A stretch of DNA of 64,000 nt, taken from contig NZ_LMMR01000005.1 of the NCBI RefSeq assembly GCF_001422325.1, positions 637,122 to 701,121 of the forward strand, given 5' to 3'. This document shows, in pieces, positions 26,695 through 34,328 of the stretch. Made by a program: the position numbers and the translations under genes. Within the stretch, counting starts at the first letter, position 1; the number at the start of each line of letters is the position of its first letter. Below the pieces are notes generated by a model, which saw only the letters and a program-made list of their open reading frames with translations, made no database searches and had not been told where the DNA came from. This stretch comes from Leifsonia sp. Leaf264 (GTDB taxonomy: Bacteria > Actinomycetota > Actinomycetes > Actinomycetales > Microbacteriaceae).

Positions 26695-26721
26695 GCCCCG
26701 GGCGATCCAATTTCCCGGGGC
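26695..26721 (-). terminator. hairpin after the 106-aa gene
   Basis: GCCCCGGG/CCCGGGGC, 8-bp stem, 11-base loop, 25 bases beyond the stop at 26746. Confidence 0.5.
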
Positions 26722-26734
26722 GTCTCGTGAGTCT

Positions 26735-26745
26735 TAGGTGCGCGG
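26735..26745 (-). promoter_or_regulatory. class C motif
   Basis: CCGCGCACCTA on the minus strand abutting the TAG at 26746-26748, upstream of the hairpin and of the nrdIE unit. Confidence 0.35.
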
Positions 26746-27066
26746 CTACGGTCGCAGCTGCGGGATGAACGGGGCGAGTCGTTGCCGTTCGGCGAAGCTC
26801 AGCAGGTGCGGGAGGTTCACGATGGTCTCGACCGCGTCGGCGGTGTAGTTCGACTGGTGCGGGTCGGTCCAGTCGTTGGCTTCGAGCAGGTCGACGCCGA
26901 CGAGGGACGCAAGGGTGATGGCGAGCCGGTACACCTTCTCGTGAAACTCGCTGCCCTTCGACACGTCGAAACCCTGTGGGAAGCTGAGGCCGGCAAGCCC
27001 CAGGATGTCGAGGGTGTCGACGTTAAGGTTCTCGTCGAGGTAGCGGGCGTAGCTGTTCGTCTCCAT
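26746..27066 (-). CDS. unknown protein (106 aa)
   Basis: Unrecognised soluble protein; FHEKVYRLAITLASLVGVDLLEANDWTDP is the most ordered part. Phage-like small gene with its own class A motif 8 bases upstream. Confidence 0.6.
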   Translation of the reverse strand: METNSYARYLDENLNVDTLDILGLAGLSFPQGFDVSKGSEFHEKVYRLAITLASLVGVDLLEANDWTDPHQSNYTADAVETIVNLPHLLSFAERQRLAPFIPQLRP

Positions 27067-27074
27067 GCCACATC

Positions 27075-27083
27075 CATGTGCGG
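27075..27083 (-). promoter_or_regulatory. class A motif
   Basis: CCGCACATG on the minus strand, 8 bases before the start at 27066. Confidence 0.5.
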
Positions 27084-27102
27084 ACTGTTCCGGTTTCGGA
27101 GC

Positions 27103-28155
27103 TCAGGACCCGATCTGCCGTCGGCTGGTCTGGTCGACCGGGCGAGGCCGGGGTGGTGCGACTCCCAGCAGTTGCGGCACCCGGGTAGGGATCCGCCGGC
27201 CGCGTCTGACGATCCACAGGATGAGGGTGGCGGCGGCGATGAACAAGACGATGGACAGGATGGTGAACCAGGCGGCGGAGCCGATCACCCATTCGGCGTC
27301 CTTCTCGGTGAATGCGTCCCCGGAGTAGGACAGGATCGGGCCGAGTGCGAACGCGACCTGGCCTTCCGTTTCGGTGAATGACCCGTCGTGGCCGGCGGCT
27401 CCGTGGTTGATCTCGGAAGTGGGCCCGCGGAGGTCGGGCCTGTCGACGGTCGGGCTTTGCGTGGCAGCAGGAGCTTCAATCGGGGTGTCGGCGGGTTCTG
27501 GCTCTTCCTCGACTGGCGCCGGTTCCGGCTCAGGTTCCGGCTCGGGCTCTGGGGCGGGTGCGGGCTCCGGTGCGGGCTCGGGTTCGGGTGCAGGGTTCGG
27601 GGCTGGGGCGGGGTTCGGGGCTGGCGCAGGGTTCGGGGCTGGGGCAGGGTTCGGTGCGGGCGCTGCCCCTCCCCCGCCGCCGGACCCTTCAGATGGGTAG
27701 CCGGCGAAGATCTGAACCCATTCGAGGCCGCGAGGGTCGTAGCCGATTCCGATGCGGGTGTAGAGGCTTTGCAGGATGTTGTTGCGGTGGCCGGTTGAGC
27801 CCATCCATGCGTTCATCACCTGTTTGCCGGAGTCGTAGCCTTCGGCGATGTTCTCTCCGTTGGCTCGCCAGCCGGCGGGGATCCTGGCGGCCCGCCATTC
27901 GTTCGTGGAGTGGTCGAAGTCGCCGGAGTCGAAGATGTGCTTCGCCCATTCCTGGGCGATCGCGTCGAGGGTGGGGTCTCGGGTGAGGGCTGGGACTCCG
28001 GCGGCTGCGCGTTGCTGGTTGACGATGGTGAGGACGTCGTCCTGCTGTTGGGATGCGTGCAGCGGTGCACCGCCGATGAGGGTAGCTGCGAGGAACGCTG
28101 CCGCTGCAAGGAAGGCTGTCAGCCGCGGCCGTCGGCTCCTGCGCGTCGCGTCCAC
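27103..28155 (-). CDS. secreted CAP-domain (SCP/PR-1) protein with C-terminal anchor
   Basis: 350 residues. Signal peptide (LTAFLAAAAFLAATLIGGAPLHA), then a CAP domain of about 120 residues: VNQQRAAAGVPAL, HIFDSGDFDHS, GENIAEGY, GSTGHRNNIL and YDPRGLEWVQIFA, the bacterial YkwD-like pattern. A repetitive Ala-Pro-Asn-Pro and then Pro-Glu linker (about 160-235) leads to a single membrane segment (WFTILSIVLFIAAATLILWIV) and a basic tail, so it should sit on the cell surface. GTG 28155 has a weak ribosome site; a 28-codon ORF from the class A motif ends 5 bases before it. Confidence 0.85.
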   Translation of the reverse strand: MDATRRSRRPRLTAFLAAAAFLAATLIGGAPLHASQQQDDVLTIVNQQRAAAGVPALTRDPTLDAIAQEWAKHIFDSGDFDHSTNEWRAARIPAGWRANGENIAEGYDSGKQVMNAWMGSTGHRNNILQSLYTRIGIGYDPRGLEWVQIFAGYPSEGSGGGGGAAPAPNPAPAPNPAPAPNPAPAPNPAPEPEPAPEPAPAPEPEPEPEPEPAPVEEEPEPADTPIEAPAATQSPTVDRPDLRGPTSEINHGAAGHDGSFTETEGQVAFALGPILSYSGDAFTEKDAEWVIGSAAWFTILSIVLFIAAATLILWIVRRGRRIPTRVPQLLGVAPPRPRPVDQTSRRQIGS

Positions 28156-28249
28156 GGTTTCAGCACCACGCCCGGACGGTCGATGCGGTACAAGCCATGC
28201 TTGGTGCCTCCTCGTTCCGGGCGCTCCACACGGGAGTCCACGGCGGAGG

Positions 28250-28258
28250 CATGTGGCG
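28250..28258 (-). promoter_or_regulatory. class A motif
   Basis: CGCCACATG on the minus strand, about 95 bases before the CAP-protein GTG. Confidence 0.5.
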
Positions 28259-28287
28259 AGAAGCTCAACTGCGGTCGCTGCTCAGCG

Positions 28288-29667
28288 TCACGGCTCCATG
28301 TCTTCATGCAGGACGACGCGGGACAGTTCCACGGTCCCGTCCGGCAGTTTCCAGAAGTGGAGGCGGCGTGCGGATGAGGTGTTCGTTTCGATGTTCGCCC
28401 GGTAGCAGATGGCGCCGTCGTCGCGGGTGCGGGGCGCGTCGTCGCCGCCTTCGCCGGTGCGGAGCGGGTGGACGTTCCGGCCGCTGATGGTGCGGGCGCG
28501 CCCGGTGATGACATCCACGATGGTACGGAGTGCTTTCGTGCGCTGGCCGTCGTCGAACGTGTCGATCGACTCGGAGAATGCCGGACCGACGATGTAGTCG
28601 GACAGCGGGTAGTCGTCCTTCTCGTAGGACGGGACGCGCTCTGCCCAGGCGGAGGTGACCGCGTACCGGAGGGTGCGTTCCGGGTCAGCGAACCATTCCG
28701 GCTTCCAGTACGGATCCGCGGCTGCCGTGGCAGGCTTCGGTTTCTTGGTTCGGGCTGATGCGCGATGCACCTCGTCGCGGTCCTGGATGGTGCGGTTCAG
28801 CCGGGCGTTCTCCACCCGCAGTTCGCTGAGCTCAGCGGCATGGGCAAGTGAAGCGGCTGTCGCTGCGGACTTCAGGTTGTGGACTGTGGTGAGGGCTGCC
28901 TGCAGGGCGGTGCGACGCTCCGCCGGGGTCGGGCCCTGAGGCGTTGGGACCTCGACCGCCTCGACCGCCTCGACCGCCTCGACCGGTGAGGCTGTGGGCG
29001 CGGCTGCGACTGTGGCGGGCGACGGGGCGGGCGTTGCCGCAGGCGACAGGCCGAGTGTGGGCGCTGGTGTCGGTGCGGGAGCTACAGGCGCGGGCTTGGG
29101 CGTCGGGACGGGTGCCGGCGCGGGAGCGGGCTTCGGCACGGGAGCTGCGCCGAGGCGCGCCGCGAGGGCGGCCGGGGTCGGCGGTGGGGTCGAAGGCTTC
29201 GCCGGTGCGGAAGGAGCGGCAGGGGCGGCACGGCGAACCGCCGGTGTTGGCGTGTACTCCGGTGCGAGGTAGCTGGCGGTGATCGCCGCGTCCACGAGCT
29301 CGTGGGTCTTCTCTTCTGCCTGGTCTTCGTCGTAGGCGAGGACGATCGGGGCTTTCCGCCAGTTCTGGATCCACGCGTCTCCGGTCGGGTAGACGCGGGC
29401 TGCACCGCCGTACACGCTGACGTCCAACGGCATCTCGTCGGAGAAGGTGTACGCGAGCGTTCTACTTGTGATCAGGTACACGTCGGCTGCGGAACCGATT
29501 TCGGCTGCGATGCGGTTCGGGTTGAACCGCGGCACCCCGGCCTCGGAAGGGCAGGTGACGACGACTGCGACGCGGTGGCGTGACGGGTTGGTGAGTTCAG
29601 CGGCGAGCCCTCGGACGGCTGCTGCATCCTCGATGCGGTACACGTTGCGGGTGTCGACGGCGGTCAT
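28288..29667 (-). CDS. unknown two-domain protein, paralogue of 19418-20692
   Basis: 459 residues. Matches the paralogue at both ends: N-terminal VAVVVTCPSE and YGGAARVYPTG, C-terminal DYIVGPAFSESIDTFD and RRLHFWKLPDGTVELSRVVLHED. Between them is an Ala/Pro/Val linker of about 100 residues and a short coiled-coil (HAAELSELRVENARLN). ATG overlaps the stop of the SLOG gene (ATGA), so it is part of a three-gene unit with that gene and a 23-aa peptide. Confidence 0.7.
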   Translation of the reverse strand: MTAVDTRNVYRIEDAAAVRGLAAELTNPSRHRVAVVVTCPSEAGVPRFNPNRIAAEIGSAADVYLITSRTLAYTFSDEMPLDVSVYGGAARVYPTGDAWIQNWRKAPIVLAYDEDQAEEKTHELVDAAITASYLAPEYTPTPAVRRAAPAAPSAPAKPSTPPPTPAALAARLGAAPVPKPAPAPAPVPTPKPAPVAPAPTPAPTLGLSPAATPAPSPATVAAAPTASPVEAVEAVEAVEVPTPQGPTPAERRTALQAALTTVHNLKSAATAASLAHAAELSELRVENARLNRTIQDRDEVHRASARTKKPKPATAAADPYWKPEWFADPERTLRYAVTSAWAERVPSYEKDDYPLSDYIVGPAFSESIDTFDDGQRTKALRTIVDVITGRARTISGRNVHPLRTGEGGDDAPRTRDDGAICYRANIETNTSSARRLHFWKLPDGTVELSRVVLHEDMEP

Positions 29668-30098
29668 CGCGTCGCCCCGTTCCGGGCGACGACGACGTGG
29701 TCGGCGGCTTCCCAGGTCTCAAAGACGTTGATCCCGGCTTTCATCGCCCTGCGGATGCAGTCTCGGGTGCCGCTGTTCCTCTCGCCTTCCTTCAGGAACG
29801 CCAGGCAGATGTCAGCACCGAGGTCGACCATCTTCTGGTTGCGGGTGAATCCGGCCAGCTTGTCGGTCGGTCCGTTCGGACCTTCCGGCTGCCAGATGGC
29901 GGGGTGGATCTCCTCGGTCGCCCGGCCGCGGTTGTCTCGGGCCACCTGGCCGGCGAGCTTGTCGGCGCCGCGGGCGTTCCCGTGGATGACGGTCAACGGC
30001 TGGCGACCGAAATCTACCCAGGTCTGGGTGATCGCGGCGGCTACGGTGGAGCGCTGTTTGATCTCTCGGCTGCCGGTGATGAGGACTCGGACGCTCAC
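29664..30098 (-). CDS. SLOG-domain (DUF2493-like) protein
   Basis: 144 residues, Rossmann-like SLOG fold: VRVLITGSREIKQ at the start, TVIHGNARGADKLAG as the nucleotide-binding loop, and a late ADICLAFLKEGERNSGT. Such proteins are common in phages and bind nucleotide-derived ligands; the reaction is unknown. GTG 30098 overlaps the stop of the 23-aa ORF. Confidence 0.8.
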   Translation of the reverse strand: MSVRVLITGSREIKQRSTVAAAITQTWVDFGRQPLTVIHGNARGADKLAGQVARDNRGRATEEIHPAIWQPEGPNGPTDKLAGFTRNQKMVDLGADICLAFLKEGERNSGTRDCIRRAMKAGINVFETWEAADHVVVARNGATR

Positions 30099-30166
30099 TT
30101 CCGGGCCCCGGTTCCAGAGGCGTGTGACGCCTCTTCCTGAGGGCTGGTGGGGTGTGAGCTGCGCAT
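30095..30166 (-). CDS. 23-residue peptide upstream of the SLOG gene
   Basis: Tiny ORF with a strong AGGAGG six bases before its ATG and a TGA that overlaps the SLOG GTG (GTGA). Hydrophilic, Ser/His/Glu-rich, no motif. It may work mainly by delivering ribosomes to the SLOG start, which lacks a good site of its own. Confidence 0.5.
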   Translation of the reverse strand: MRSSHPTSPQEEASHASGTGARK

Positions 30167-30198
30167 TGGAATCCTCCTGAGGTGGTGTTCCCCTCCCT

Positions 30199-30207
30199 CA
30201 TGTGCGG
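30199..30207 (-). promoter_or_regulatory. class A motif
   Basis: CCGCACATG on the minus strand, 32 bases before the 23-aa ORF. Confidence 0.5.
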
Positions 30208-30240
30208 ACGGTCGCGGCTTTGCGTGTCAGGGCTGAGCTG

Positions 30241-30840
30241 TTACTGCAGTGTCTTGACCAGGTCCTCGACAGAGGGAACGTCTTCGGTCGGGGTGCTGCC
30301 GAGCAGGTCGGAGACGTCGAAACCATCGGGGATGGTCACAGCTCCAGGTGCGGTGATCTGCCCGCTGAGCAGGCCGAGGACTCCGCTGCCCGGGCCGGCC
30401 TCTCCCCCGGCCCCGAACCCGGAGGTGACGCCGGTGATGATGAGTACCACTGCGTCGACAGCCACAAGCCCGATGAACACGAGAACGGACACCGGCGCGA
30501 GGATGCTGAGACGCACGATGACCGCGACCATCACCTTCCCCGCTGACCATCCCGAGTACCGGCCCTGCTCCGCCGCCCAGTAGAGGACGTTGAGGCCAAG
30601 AACCACACCGGTCGGGGCGAGGAACACGAGTGGGTTGAAGGCGAACAGCCCTGTCCGGGATCCGAAGACATCCTGCACGTACAGAGCCGCTGACACAGTC
30701 AGGATCGCGGCGGCAAAGGAGCCCAACCAGATCTTCGAGGCGGACTTCCGGGCGGGCCGGCTGGGCCGGAGGTCGTCCGCGGCGACGGGCTCGCCGGCCA
30801 GGTTAAGGGTGTCTGCTGATTCGCTCACGGAGGTGGGCAT
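30241..30840 (-). CDS. multi-pass membrane protein, apparently leaderless
   Basis: 199 residues: a polar N-terminus of about 35, three to four membrane segments (KIWLGSFAAAILTVSAALYV, FNPLVFLAPTGVVLGLNVLYWA, LSILAPVSVLVFIGLVAVDAVVLII) and an acidic tail. Function unknown. The start ATG is the ATG of the class A motif itself, with no upstream ribosome site and no other good start before the first helix. Confidence 0.7.
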   Translation of the reverse strand: MPTSVSESADTLNLAGEPVAADDLRPSRPARKSASKIWLGSFAAAILTVSAALYVQDVFGSRTGLFAFNPLVFLAPTGVVLGLNVLYWAAEQGRYSGWSAGKVMVAVIVRLSILAPVSVLVFIGLVAVDAVVLIITGVTSGFGAGGEAGPGSGVLGLLSGQITAPGAVTIPDGFDVSDLLGSTPTEDVPSVEDLVKTLQ

Positions 30841-30846
30841 GTGGCG
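30838..30846 (-). promoter_or_regulatory. class A motif, divergent pair (minus copy)
   Basis: CGCCACATG on the minus strand; its ATG is the start codon of the membrane protein. It forms an inverted pair with 30855-30863, 8 bases apart. Confidence 0.55.
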
Positions 30847-30854
30847 TGGGTCTG

Positions 30855-30863
30855 CGCCACATG
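30855..30863 (+). promoter_or_regulatory. class A motif, divergent pair (plus copy)
   Basis: CGCCACATG on the plus strand, 10 bases before the start at 30874. Confidence 0.55.
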
Positions 30864-30873
30864 CCTATCGGGC

Positions 30874-31461
30874 ATGCCCCCGCAGAACATCACAGCCAAG
30901 GATGTGCTGACGGCTGTCCGCCGGAAGCACCGGAAAGACGCCGTCATCCGTGAGGTCGTGGTCGACGACCCGTTCCATCTCGTGATCCTGAACAGGTGGC
31001 GGTTGGAGACGAACCCGGCTCGGTGGGAGGGGAAGATCCACCCGTCGGAGGTGGCCCCGTCGATCCCGGACGGGTGGACCCCTCAGGATTCCCCGCCGAA
31101 ACGGCGGATCGATGCGTTGATCGTCGAGTCCGGCATGCTGACTGCCGTGGAGATCAAGATTTCCCGAGCCGACTTCAAACGCGACGTCGAGGCGAAGAGG
31201 CGGGCGTGGAAACTGTTCACGAACCGTTTCGTGTACGCCACCCCGAAAGGCCTGCTGCAGCCTCACGAGATCCCGGAAGGCTGCGGTCTGTGGGAGTTCG
31301 ACGCGGACGCAGTGAACCCGAGGTCGGTGAAGTCGCACGGGATCACTGTGACGAAGAAGGCGATCGTGAACCATCACCCTGCCGCGTTGCCTGGACAGGT
31401 GTTCGTCGCGCTCGCGTACCGGGTGTCGAAATACGAGACGATCGAGGAGAGGCGCAGCTGA
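30874..31461 (+). CDS. MmcB-like PD-(D/E)XK nuclease
   Basis: 195-residue DNA repair nuclease candidate. KRRIDALIVESGMLTAVEIKIS carries the Asp and the E-x-K of the PD-(D/E)XK core, followed by the family's SRADFKRDVEAKRRAWK helix and a RFVYATPKGLL strand, as in MmcB-like proteins of phages and mobile elements. Start 30874 fits the class A spacing. The stop overlaps the next ATG (TGATG). Confidence 0.7.
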   Translation: MPPQNITAKDVLTAVRRKHRKDAVIREVVVDDPFHLVILNRWRLETNPARWEGKIHPSEVAPSIPDGWTPQDSPPKRRIDALIVESGMLTAVEIKISRADFKRDVEAKRRAWKLFTNRFVYATPKGLLQPHEIPEGCGLWEFDADAVNPRSVKSHGITVTKKAIVNHHPAALPGQVFVALAYRVSKYETIEERRS

Positions 31462-32009
31462 TGGGCAGACCCAACAGCCCACGACTCGGCGACACATCAG
31501 CGTTCCAGATCGCCACCCGCCGCGACCAGTTCGTCCACGCAGCCATCACCTTCCTCGTGAACCGGATCGCATCCCAGCACTACCGCGCATACGTCACTGC
31601 CGTGGAGAGCATCGGTGCTGACGCGATCACCAGGCAGGCTGCCGAGGCGGAGGCGCAGGCTGCTCCGGTCGTCGAGAACCGCGACTACGACCTGTGGACC
31701 GGTTTCGGAAGCGGTGTCCTCCGCACCCACGCCCGCTCTCAATGCTCAGGGACCCCTTGCTGCCTTCACGCACCGTCCGACCACCCGCTGACCGGTTCGC
31801 CGATGTCGTGGCTTGATGACCGGATGATGATGGAACGGATCTGCGAACACGGCATTCACCACCCCGATCCGGACGACCTGGACTACAAACGTCGTGTGCT
31901 GAACCCAGCCTTGTACCTCGCTGGAGACTACGAAACCCACGACTGCGACGGATGCTGCGTCCCATCTCGGATAGCCATCCGCTGGCCGTTCCGACGCCAC
32001 CGACCGTGA
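31461..32009 (+). CDS. unknown Cys/His protein (182 aa)
   Basis: Unrecognised. The second half has CSGTPCCLH, RICEHGIHHPD and YETHDCDGCC, which could bind zinc; the first half is helical. Coupled to the MmcB-like gene. Similar Cys-x-Cys-Gly proteins lie at 33241-33834. Confidence 0.6.
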   Translation: MGRPNSPRLGDTSAFQIATRRDQFVHAAITFLVNRIASQHYRAYVTAVESIGADAITRQAAEAEAQAAPVVENRDYDLWTGFGSGVLRTHARSQCSGTPCCLHAPSDHPLTGSPMSWLDDRMMMERICEHGIHHPDPDDLDYKRRVLNPALYLAGDYETHDCDGCCVPSRIAIRWPFRRHRP

Positions 32010-32050
32010 GTGGCTTCGGGGCCGGGGCGCGCCGAAGCTGACCGCAGATC

Positions 32051-32059
32051 CGCCACATG
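32051..32059 (+). promoter_or_regulatory. class A motif
   Basis: CGCCACATG on the plus strand; its ATG opens a 5-codon ORF whose TGA overlaps the GTG at 32071. Confidence 0.55.
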
Positions 32060-32070
32060 TCTGCACTGAA

Positions 32071-32553
32071 GTGAGCACCAGTCGTAACCCGGACACGACG
32101 GCGACGTACCAGATCGCTGTGTCCAACAACCGACGGAAGAAGCCACGGTTCACCTCCGAGCTGATGGGAGCGGATTCCACCCCCACCGACTTCGAGGACG
32201 TCGAGTCCGACGTCGTCATCCCGCGGCTCGGATCTCTGGACCTCCTCCACGTCGCCGCCGGCGCTTTCGGCGAAGGCTGGTCCGTCCGACGGATCGGTGT
32301 TTCTGACGGTGCCATGCTCCCCATGGAAGGTGACGTCATCCCGGACAGGTTGCGCCGCAACCTCGGCCGGCATGGGGCGTCGTCGGCGCTGCTCTGGCTG
32401 ACCGATGAATGCCCAGGCGCCGCGGTCGTGGATGTGACCGTCATCCCAGCGAACGGGCGGGAGTTCACCCTCACCCGCCTCGGCGGGGTGACTGGCGACA
32501 CCAGCCAGGAAGCGATCCAGCTGCTGCGATCCGTGTGGTCCCAGGTCCGCTGA
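32071..32553 (+). CDS. unknown protein (160 aa)
   Basis: GTG-started, unrecognised, with alternating strands and a TLTRLGGVTGDTSQEAIQLLRSVWSQ helix at the end. The start has no ribosome site but overlaps the stop of a 5-codon ORF that begins in the class A motif, a clear case for re-initiation. Confidence 0.6.
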   Translation: MSTSRNPDTTATYQIAVSNNRRKKPRFTSELMGADSTPTDFEDVESDVVIPRLGSLDLLHVAAGAFGEGWSVRRIGVSDGAMLPMEGDVIPDRLRRNLGRHGASSALLWLTDECPGAAVVDVTVIPANGREFTLTRLGGVTGDTSQEAIQLLRSVWSQVR

Positions 32554-32643
32554 TGTCGGTGGCCGGCCCCATCATTGGAGAAGGCAGGATGCCGGACCGC
32601 ACGGACAGGATTCCGAAACCAACCATCTTGTGAGGAACATCCT

Positions 32644-33012
32644 TTGAGCATCACCGCTGAGAAGTCCGCCGGAACCGTCGAGCAGTTCAACGTCACGATC
32701 CCCGGAGCGGATGTCGTCTCGGTCACCGCCACCTGGACCCCCGGGTACGACAAGCTGCTGCAGCCCGCGATCGGGTCCGACGGGGTGAACGACATCCTCG
32801 AGGAGTGGGAGAAGGCGGCCCCCGGCGCCCGGAAGTACCTGTGGGGCACCACGGAGCGCAGCGACGACGACGCATTCCTGTCCTGGACCGACGAGTCCGG
32901 TGTCGTCAACCTGCAGTCCTGGCCGACCGGGAACCCGTCCGACACGTACAACCTGGAGACGTTGGAGCTGCTGCTGCCGGCGTCGCACCTGATCGTCGCC
33001 TCAGCCGACTGA
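32644..33012 (+). CDS. unknown protein (122 aa)
   Basis: TTG start chosen because GAGG stands 8 bases ahead; longer in-frame starts have no site. The protein (FNVTIPGADVVSVTATWTPGYD, then LETLELLLPASHLIVASAD) looks beta-rich and secreted-like but has no signal peptide. No clear motif upstream; followed by a strong terminator. Confidence 0.55.
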   Translation: MSITAEKSAGTVEQFNVTIPGADVVSVTATWTPGYDKLLQPAIGSDGVNDILEEWEKAAPGARKYLWGTTERSDDDAFLSWTDESGVVNLQSWPTGNPSDTYNLETLELLLPASHLIVASAD

Positions 33013-33031
33013 GCCGTCCACCCACCCGGAC

Positions 33032-33065
33032 AAGCCCGGCCTGCCCCTACGCAGGTCGGGCTTTT
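33032..33065 (+). terminator. strong intrinsic terminator
   Basis: 13-bp stem AAGCCCGGCCTGC/GCAGGTCGGGCTT (one G-T), 6-base loop, then TTTT, 20 bases after the stop at 33012. Confidence 0.8.
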
Positions 33066-33085
33066 CTGCGCAGAAACCGGCGATG

Positions 33086-33094
33086 CCGCACATG
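33086..33094 (+). promoter_or_regulatory. class A motif
   Basis: CCGCACATG on the plus strand, 36 bases before the GTG at 33131. Confidence 0.5.
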
Positions 33095-33130
33095 TTGGTG
33101 TGGAACTACACCCTCTTGAAAGGAGTCGAC

Positions 33131-33244
33131 GTGCTCACAACCATCCTCGTCGCCGCCACCCTCACCGTCATCGCAGCTGCTGCCATCGGCTACGCCATCT
33201 GCAGCTTGCTCGCCGAGCAGACCAGCCGCCGGTCGGCACGGTGA
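33131..33244 (+). CDS. tiny membrane peptide (37 aa)
   Basis: One hydrophobic segment (TILVAATLTVIAAAAIGYAI) and a basic tail (TSRRSAR). AAAGGAG stands 5 bases before the GTG. The in-frame ATG of the motif would extend it to 50 residues. Overlaps the next gene (GTGA). Confidence 0.5.
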   Translation: MLTTILVAATLTVIAAAAIGYAICSLLAEQTSRRSAR

Positions 33245-33834
33245 CCGCCGAAGCGCTGATCTCCAACCTGCTCCGCGACCTGGTCGAGCAGATCGAAGCT
33301 GTCGGCGCCGCCGAGCTGTCCGCCGGGTTCCTCGGAGGCGACTACGGGTACGGCGCCGAGGTCGACAACGACGTGTTCGAGATGTTCCCGTACTACTCGG
33401 GCGACTGCGAATGCGGTCACAACGATGCAGAGTCCTCCTGGATCGACGCGCACCCGCACGCCGGCGACTGCTACCAGACCGAACTGCAGCGACGTCAGGA
33501 AGCTGACGAGGCCGCCAACGGACTCCTCAGCGACAACTGGTCCACCATCGCCAGTGACCTCGCTTCCGAGCGGGGCCTTCCCGAGCTCGGATGCGGAATG
33601 CACTGCACCTGCGGCCGGGACGACCTCTACGCCGCCTGGGCTTCGGAGAACACGCACTCACCGACCTGCGGTGTTGTGCGCCCGAACTTCCTCCACAAGC
33701 CGACCGGCGTCCGCGTCGACTGGTACAAGTACATCGGACGGGGCATGGAGATCACCGCCCCGGAGGCCTTCACGACGAAGGATTGGCTGACGCTGTACCT
33801 CGACTGCGCCGAGTCCTTGAACGCTGCAGCCTAG
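33241..33834 (+). CDS. unknown protein with two Cys/His knuckles (197 aa)
   Basis: Two repeats of a CxCGH/CTCGRDD...W...H..C pattern at about residues 60-80 (CECGHNDAESSW, HAGDC) and 120-145 (CTCGRDDLYAAW, HSPTC), each likely binding a metal. This repeat is typical of phage hypothetical proteins. Function unknown. Its TAG shares bases with the stop of the minus-strand gene that follows (CTAG). Confidence 0.65.
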   Translation: MTAEALISNLLRDLVEQIEAVGAAELSAGFLGGDYGYGAEVDNDVFEMFPYYSGDCECGHNDAESSWIDAHPHAGDCYQTELQRRQEADEAANGLLSDNWSTIASDLASERGLPELGCGMHCTCGRDDLYAAWASENTHSPTCGVVRPNFLHKPTGVRVDWYKYIGRGMEITAPEAFTTKDWLTLYLDCAESLNAAA

Positions 33835-34247
33835 AGGGAGACGTGGACGTCAGCGTCGACGTCTGAAGCATCCACAGCCACAGTGGTCAACCCCGCGGTG
33901 CGGGCCACTTCGATCAGCTCACGATGGGATGAGAGCAGCACTCCGCCTTCGCAGAGGAGCAACGTGACGTCCTCCGGCGTGTCACGACCTACCGTCACGA
34001 CGACGACCCGCTCATAGCTGTTCAGCCCCCGGAGGATCTGCTCGGCGTTGCCTGCCTTCAGGTTCGACAAGACGTATTGGGTGGCGCCCGCTTCGGCGAA
34101 AGCGGGGACAAGATCCTCCGCCAGCCAGGTCGGGCCGTCAGCAACGGTAGCCGCCAACCCCAGCTCCCACACAACGGTGGAGTCGGTAGCGGATTCGATG
34201 ACATTCACTCGGTCTGCCGAGGTTCCCCACGATGTTGTCGTCTGCAC
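33831..34247 (-). CDS. unknown protein (138 aa)
   Basis: Alpha/beta protein, GTG start at 34247 just after the stop of a 3-codon ORF from the class A motif. A WLAEDLVPAFAEAGATQYVLSNLKAGNAEQILRGL helix set, then YERVVVVTVGRDTPEDVTLLLCEGG. Unrecognised; no export signal. Confidence 0.6.
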   Translation of the reverse strand: MQTTTSWGTSADRVNVIESATDSTVVWELGLAATVADGPTWLAEDLVPAFAEAGATQYVLSNLKAGNAEQILRGLNSYERVVVVTVGRDTPEDVTLLLCEGGVLLSSHRELIEVARTAGLTTVAVDASDVDADVHVSL

Positions 34248-34257
34248 ATCAGGGAGG

Positions 34258-34266
34258 CATGTGGCG
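34258..34266 (-). promoter_or_regulatory. class A motif
   Basis: CGCCACATG on the minus strand, 10 bases before the GTG at 34247 and 9 bases after the terminator stem. Confidence 0.5.
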
Positions 34267-34275
34267 AGGGATGAA

Positions 34276-34309
34276 GTTCGGCGCCCCACCCGAAGGTGAG
34301 ACGCCGAAC
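34276..34309 (-). terminator. terminator hairpin after the metalloprotease
   Basis: GTTCGGCG/CGCCGAAC outer stem with an inner CACC-cgaa-GGTG stem, 19 bases beyond the stop at 34329. Confidence 0.6.
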
Positions 34310-34328
34310 TGTCATCGTCGGTTCGTGT

